Shown: in pieces, positions 59,558 to 64,000 of the stretch
Layout of the letters: each line of letters starts with the position of its first letter
Position numbering within the stretch: the stretch's first letter is position 1
Assembly: GCA_011799875.1 (NCBI GenBank)
Contig: CM022299.1
Span: 29,973,996-30,037,995 of the forward strand
Reading direction: 5' to 3'
DNA: 64,000 bases
DNA from: Thinopyrum elongatum
Taxonomy: Eukaryota; Streptophyta; Magnoliopsida; Poales; Poaceae
Position numbers and translations under genes: made by a program
Notes under the pieces: model-generated
What the model was told of the DNA's origin: nothing
Database searches by the model: none
The model's input: only the letters and a program-made list of their open reading frames with translations

Positions 59558-59575
59558 TCCCCGGCAACGGCGCCA
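59558..59575 (-). other. Primer-binding site, tRNA-Asp type (element G)
   Basis: The reverse complement reads TGGCGCCGTTGCCGGGGA, exact to the tRNA-Asp complement. Confidence 0.93.
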
Positions 59576-59586
59576 GAAATTATTCC

Positions 59587-61165
59587 TATTACTTCTTGAT
59601 CTTGCGTTGATTTTTCTCTTGAAGAGGAAAGGGTGATGCAGCAAAGTAGAGATAAGTATTTCCCTCAGTTAAGAACCAAGGTATCAATCCAGTAGGAGGC
59701 ACAATCAAGTCTCCAATATATGCACCTGCACAAACTAACAAACACTTGCACACAACACGAAAAATGGGTCGTCAATCCCTTCACGGTCACGAACAAGAGT
59801 GAGATCTAATAGAGATAGGTATAAAAGATAAGTAAAAGAGTAAAATAAAGTAAATATAAATAAATTGCAGCAAGGTATTTTTGGATTTTTGGTTTTATAG
59901 ATCTGAAAATATATGATGGAAAATAGACCTGGGGGCCATAGGTTTCACTAGAGGCTTCTCTCTTGAAGAAAACATACGGTGAACAAACAAATTACTGTTG
60001 AGCAATTGATAGAAAAGCGCATAATTATGAAGACATCTAGGGCAATGATCATGAATATAGGCATCACGTCCGTGACAAGTAGACCGAAATGATTCTGCAT
60101 CTACTACTATTACACCACACATCGACCGAGTCCTGCCTGCATCTAGAGTATTAAGTTCATAAGAACAGAGTAACGCCTTCAGCAAGATGACATGATGTAG
60201 AGGGATAAACTCAAGCTATATGATATAAACCCCATCTTTTTATCCTTAATGGCAACAATACAATACGTGCCTCGCTGCCCCTTCTGTCACTGGGTGAGGA
60301 CACCGCAAGATTGAACCCATCACAAAGCACCTCTCCCATTGCAAGAACAACCAATCTAGTAGGCCAAACCAAATCGATTGATCGGAGAGAAATACAAAGC
60401 TATCTACATCATGCATAAAAGAGTTTAGAGAAGACTCAAATAATATTCATAGATAATCTGATCATAAATCCATAATTCATCGGATCTCAACAAACGCACC
60501 GCAAAAGAAGAATACATCGGATAGATCTCGAAGAACATCGAGGAGAACTTTGTATTGAAGATCGAAGAGAGAGAAGAAGCCATCTAGCTACTAGCTATGG
60601 ACCCGTAGGTATGTGGTAAATTACTGACACATCATCGGAAGGGCAGCAAGGTTGGTGTAGAGGCCCTCCGTGATTGAATCCCCCTCCGGCGAAGTGCCGG
60701 AAAAGGCCCCAAGATGGGACCTCACGGGAACAGAAGCTTGCGGCAGCGGAAAAGTATTTTTGGTGTGTCCTCTGGTATAGGGGGAATATTTGAGAATATA
60801 TAGTGGTGGAATTAGGGTTAGAAGGTCTCCGAGGGGCCCACAAGCCCTTGGGGCGCCTCCCTGGGGCGCGCCCCACGGCTTGTGGCCGCCTCGTAGGTCT
60901 TCTGGTCTCCTCTCCAAGTCTCGTGGGTTTCTTCTGGTCCAAGAAAAATCATCGTAAAATTTTATTCCATTTGGACTCCGTTTGGTATTGATTTTCTGTA
61001 AAAGACAAAAACAAGGAAAAAACAACAACTGGCACTGGGGACTAGGTTAATAGGTTAGTCCCAAAAATAATATAAAATACCATATTAATGCATATAAAAC
61101 ATCCAAAACAGATAATATAATAGCATGGAACAATTAAAAATTATAGATACGTTGGAGACGTATCA
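59587..61165 (-). repeat. Element G 5' LTR
   Basis: This LTR is 1579 bp, from GGAGACGTATCA at 61165 back to TATTAC at 59587 (a decayed TGCTAC end). Confidence 0.9.
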
Positions 61166-61662
61166 ATCATTGCCTTGGATATCGTCATAATTATTCGATC
61201 TTCTATCAATTGTCCAACAGTAATTTGTTTACCCACCGTATGTTATTTTCTCGAGAGAAGCCACTAGTGAAATCTATGGCCCCCGGGTCTATCTTTCATC
61301 ATATTGCTTTCAGATCTATTTTTCACCGCTTTTTTTTTAGATCTATTATTCCAAAAACCCAAAAATACTTTGCTGCACTTTTTATTTGCATCTTTTATTT
61401 CGCGTTTTATTCAGATCTATTTATCCAATCTGATACAAACCAATCTATCTTTTTATCGAGGAGGGATTGACAACCCCTCTTACGCGTCGGGTTGCAAGTA
61501 TTTGTTCTTTATGTGCAGGTACCGTTTACATAGTGTTGCTTGGTTCTCCTACTGGATTGGTACCTTGGTTTCATAACTGAGGGAAATACCTACCATAGTT
61601 GTACTGCATCATCCCTTCCTCTTTGGGGAAATACCGATGCAGTTTCAAGCCGCATCACATGG

Positions 61663-63719
61663 CAATATGCTGTGCTAGGGGTGACCTAACGCAGTGCTAC
61701 ATGTTATAGTCGGAGCGGGAAAATATTTGGGGATATTTTCCCGGCTTTAGGCAATTATCAGACAGACGATCTGGAGGAGAAGGTTCCATGTTTGCTGTGT
61801 TGGAGGCATGTGACAGGTATGTGGATGGCATATTCAGATTCGTCTTATTTTTCTGAGCAATTTTCATATATAAATTATTTTCATCTGAGCTACGGTTTAT
61901 TTTCTATTAAGTTTCAAAGTTTTAAACATTTTCTGAATTTCTGGATTTATTTTAATTCGAAATTACATTAAACATTAAATGCTATGGGTACATAGAAGTG
62001 CACCCAGAGATGTGCACAGGTGGCTGACAGCGTACCCAGTTGACTGGGTCCATTGCCCAGTCAGCAGAGGCTGACTGGTGGGCCCAGCTGCTGACTCAGC
62101 AGCTGACAGGGTCAGCCCTAACCAATTCAATAGTGCTTGGGGCCCCACTTGTCATTGATAGGGGGTTTAAGGAGGGTTTATTTTAACCGGGTTTAACTAG
62201 TGGGGGTGGACCCACGTGTCAGTAGCACATTAGGTTGGCTAGTTAGGCTGCGGTTAATTAGGCAGAGGTTAATTAAGGGGCGGGTCCCGCGGGTCAGTGT
62301 CTCTGTGCGGGATTAGCTTAGCACTAATGACGCTAGGTCAGTGGCGCTGGCGTGCCGCCGCTGGCGACCCAGAATGCGGCGGAGGGCCTCGGGCCATGCC
62401 GAAAAATCACCTCCGGCGTCGAATGGGTGCGCGGCAAGACCCACCAGGATGCCCACCGTGCCGCACGTCCAATGGTGGAGGTGGCCGGAGTTGAGGAGGC
62501 CAGAGATGGGCATGACGACAAGGTCCAACGGCGGCCGGAACAAGAACTCGACGAACTCAAGCACCCTGGCCACAGTTCGATCATCTAAGGAAGGCACGCG
62601 CTTCCCTGGGACCCCAGGAGCACGGCGGTGGCTCCAGTTCGTCCCTGGGAGGAGAGATCGACCGGAACAGGTTCATCGGCGGGAGCAGAGCTACGGCGAA
62701 GCTGCGGGTACAGTGCGGGGGCAGCTAGAGCAAGTAACCGAAGGGGAAAACGAGGGGGGGGGGCGAAGCGGCTCCTCACAGCGGAGTCTGTGGCGAGGTC
62801 GAGGGGGCCGGAGCGATGGTGTTTGGAGCGGATCGACGACGGCCGAGGCGATGAGGAACCAGGCGATGTCAGCGATGCAGGTCCTCGCGGTCCAGCTCTT
62901 CACGCACAACGGTGCGGCTCGTCGATGCGGTCCTCCAGGCATAGTTCTAGGCGGTGGTGAAGGCGATGGCCACGCCGGTGATGAAGACGACGGCGAGCGC
63001 GGCCACCACGGGATCAGGCGCGAGCTCCAGCAGAGAGAGGGAGCTAGAGGAAGGGGATCTGAGGGCTTTAAGGTTTCGGGGGGAGAGAGGGGGGGGAGGG
63101 GCTGCCCTTATCCTCCCCGCGTCTCTCGATGGCTGCGCGCGGCGTCGGTGGCCATGGCGTGGCCCCCTGCCTCCAGTGCATGGCTGGAGGTGGATGAAAG
63201 GCCGTGGTGGGCTGGGCCAGGCTGCACTGTCGCTGAGCAGGCCTCAGTGTACAGTGGCCGGTTGGCTTTTCCTTTTATTTATTTCTTTACTATTTTCCCT
63301 TTTCCACTGTTGTTTTACATTTTATTTTAAAACCAAATGATTTTTTTATTATGAAACTTTGCTCATAAATCCTAGTATACATGAAAAGGTTGCACAAAAA
63401 GTTTCAGAGCATTTGGAAATGTTTAAATCTTTGTTTGAAATTGAAAAGGTCAGTTATTTTGCTGCTGATCCACTTAATTAATTTCCAGGGGCATTTTGGG
63501 AATTCAAATGAGGTTGGTTTTATCATGAAAAATACTTAGTGAATATTTGCCATATTATAAACTATTTTGTTTGCATGTTTGTGAATTTAAATTTTCACTT
63601 GCAATTTGGATTTTGAACTTAACTTGGATTTTTATCAAGGGGCAATTTGGCTTACTAAATCTTGATGACATGGCACCATTAGTGTGTGGTCACTGTAGCA
63701 TGACACTGGGGGTGTTACA
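61663..63719. other. Element O, last piece
   Basis: AT-rich DNA at 61860-61990, a GC-rich stretch at 62290-63250 and an AT-rich end finishing GGGGGTGTTACA. The GC-rich part gives long open frames in several phases on both strands, which points to base composition rather than a gene. It resembles the GC-rich leader of a long LTR. Confidence 0.65.
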
Positions 63720-64000
63720 TGTACCATATTGCTTAGTACTGGATTTATGAGGACCAATCTTCCGCCCAGAGATAGCAGTTTACCTTTTCAACTGCTTAGT
63801 CTTTTTTGTAGTCTCTCCTCGACATGTTTCCATTCAGAATTTGTGAGTCTCCGATAATGTATCGGTATCCCCAAATAAGTGACCAGAAACTGGCCCAACC
63901 CACAACCAAACAGGTCAGCGTACAGTTCGGACTCCTCTTGAGCCTCTCCAAAACAAAACAATTCGCTTTTATGGAATTTATCTTAAGACCCCAGAGTTGC
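63720..64000 (-). pseudogene. LINE reverse-transcriptase gene, portion upstream of the insertion
   Basis: On the minus strand from about 63959 downward it reads FHKSELFCFGEA, then TYLGIPIHYRRL, NSEWKHVEERLQKRLSS, a stop (TGA where Trp is usual in SSWKGK), KLLSLGGRLVLINPVLSNM, and reaches the insertion point. The next residues (VLYMISFFQLPKG) are found only across the junction at 3715. This is the region after the catalytic palm of plant LINE reverse transcriptases. The gene continues beyond the window edge. Confidence 0.88.

Larger units (their letters stand above)
52982..61165 (-). mobile_element. Element G: C-type gypsy element, minus strand
   Basis: An 8.2 kb element with a perfect TSD atcat (52977-52981, 61166-61170). 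Read on the minus strand it has a 5' LTR (61165-59587), a tRNA-Asp primer site (59575-59558), a broken gag-protease gene, about 2.8 kb of noncoding DNA, a polypurine tract (54444-54431) and a 3' LTR (54429-52982). No polymerase genes are seen. It is the same family as C and D, inserted in the 3' LTR of C. Confidence 0.94.
13371..61657 (+). mobile_element. Element C: gypsy retrotransposon (gag-protease only) split by five insertions
   Basis: This element has about 8.0 kb of its own DNA once the inserts are removed. The 5' LTR is in pieces (13371-13460, 26384-26496, 28083-29452). It has a tRNA-Asp primer site (29464-29481), a gag-protease pseudogene, a noncoding 3' region, and a 3' LTR in pieces (51900-52981, 61171-61657). 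The TSD is catgg (13366-13370 and 61658-61662). The left end reads TGGTACGTCTCC overlapping the TSD, or has lost its first three bases. Inserted into it are CACTA, D, E, F and G. No reverse transcriptase or integrase is seen. Confidence 0.88.
3716..63719. mobile_element. Element O: ~4.0 kb unclassified LTR-like element holding the nest
   Basis: The ends are TGTGACACTCCC at 3716 and GGGGGTGTTACA ending at 63719, which are imperfect terminal inverted repeats of the TG..CA kind. The flanking TSD is agtac (3711-3715) against tgtac (63720-63724), one mismatch. Removing it restores the LINE reading frame. The element's own DNA is in three pieces: 3716-4201, 11888-13365 and 61663-63719, together about 4.0 kb, with no coding region I trust. 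It is most likely a solo LTR of a long-LTR family; similar sequences are common in Triticeae, but I cannot name the family or its orientation with confidence. Elements A and C inserted into it later. Confidence 0.75.

Noticed and set aside
62313..63340. Long overlapping open frames, up to about 330 codons, on both strands
   Set aside because: They sit in very GC-rich sequence, occur in several phases at once, show no domain, and lie inside the noncoding last piece of element O.

Overview
This window looks like intergenic DNA from a Triticeae grass (wheat, Aegilops or barley type). It is almost wholly nested transposable elements, and I see no intact host gene. The evidence is gypsy LTRs with TACGTCTCC ends and tRNA-Asp primer sites, a CACTA element with GGTCCCGGTT subterminal repeats, a grass-type LINE, and many genes broken by CpG-type decay. 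Family names (Sabrina/WHAM-type, Maximus/SIRE-type, Jorge-type) are from memory and unverified.

The layout is a set of boxes, each joint supported by a target-site duplication (TSD). A minus-strand LINE reverse-transcriptase gene is cut at 3715/63720, and its reading frame resumes 60 kb away. The cut holds a ~4.0 kb unclassified LTR-like element (O, 3716-63719, TSD agtac/tgtac). O holds two gypsy elements: A (4202-11882, TSD gactt) and C (about 13371-61657, TSD catgg). C holds a CACTA transposon (13461-26380, TSD tta), a minus-strand solo LTR D (26497-28077, TSD caaaa/cgaaa), a copia element E (30558-40945, TSD cctgg), a second A-type element F (42871-50037, TSD atgcc) and a minus-strand C-type element G (52982-61165, TSD atcat).

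None of the LTR elements shows a reverse transcriptase or integrase. C and G carry a degraded gag plus an aspartic protease. A and F carry one acidic protein of unknown function. E carries only a broken gag with a CCHC knuckle. All would need enzymes from related autonomous elements. E has nearly identical LTRs and is the youngest paired-LTR insertion; A and F are visibly older.

The CACTA element holds a decayed TNP2-type transposase gene, a coiled-coil/membrane-protein remnant, and a decayed second gene with a plant En/Spm-type domain and a Ulp1-like protease domain. Between them lie a third subterminal-repeat array, a second TATA box, an array of palindromic 41-bp repeats, and a ~495-bp hairpin. 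The hairpin arms are two opposed copies of an SNF2-helicase gene fragment, about 87% identical over the 144-bp core, with a 14-nt loop. This captured chromatin-remodeller hairpin is the most interesting object in the window. It has the form of a small-RNA precursor and resembles, in logic, the rice CACTA-encoded miR820 that targets DRM2.
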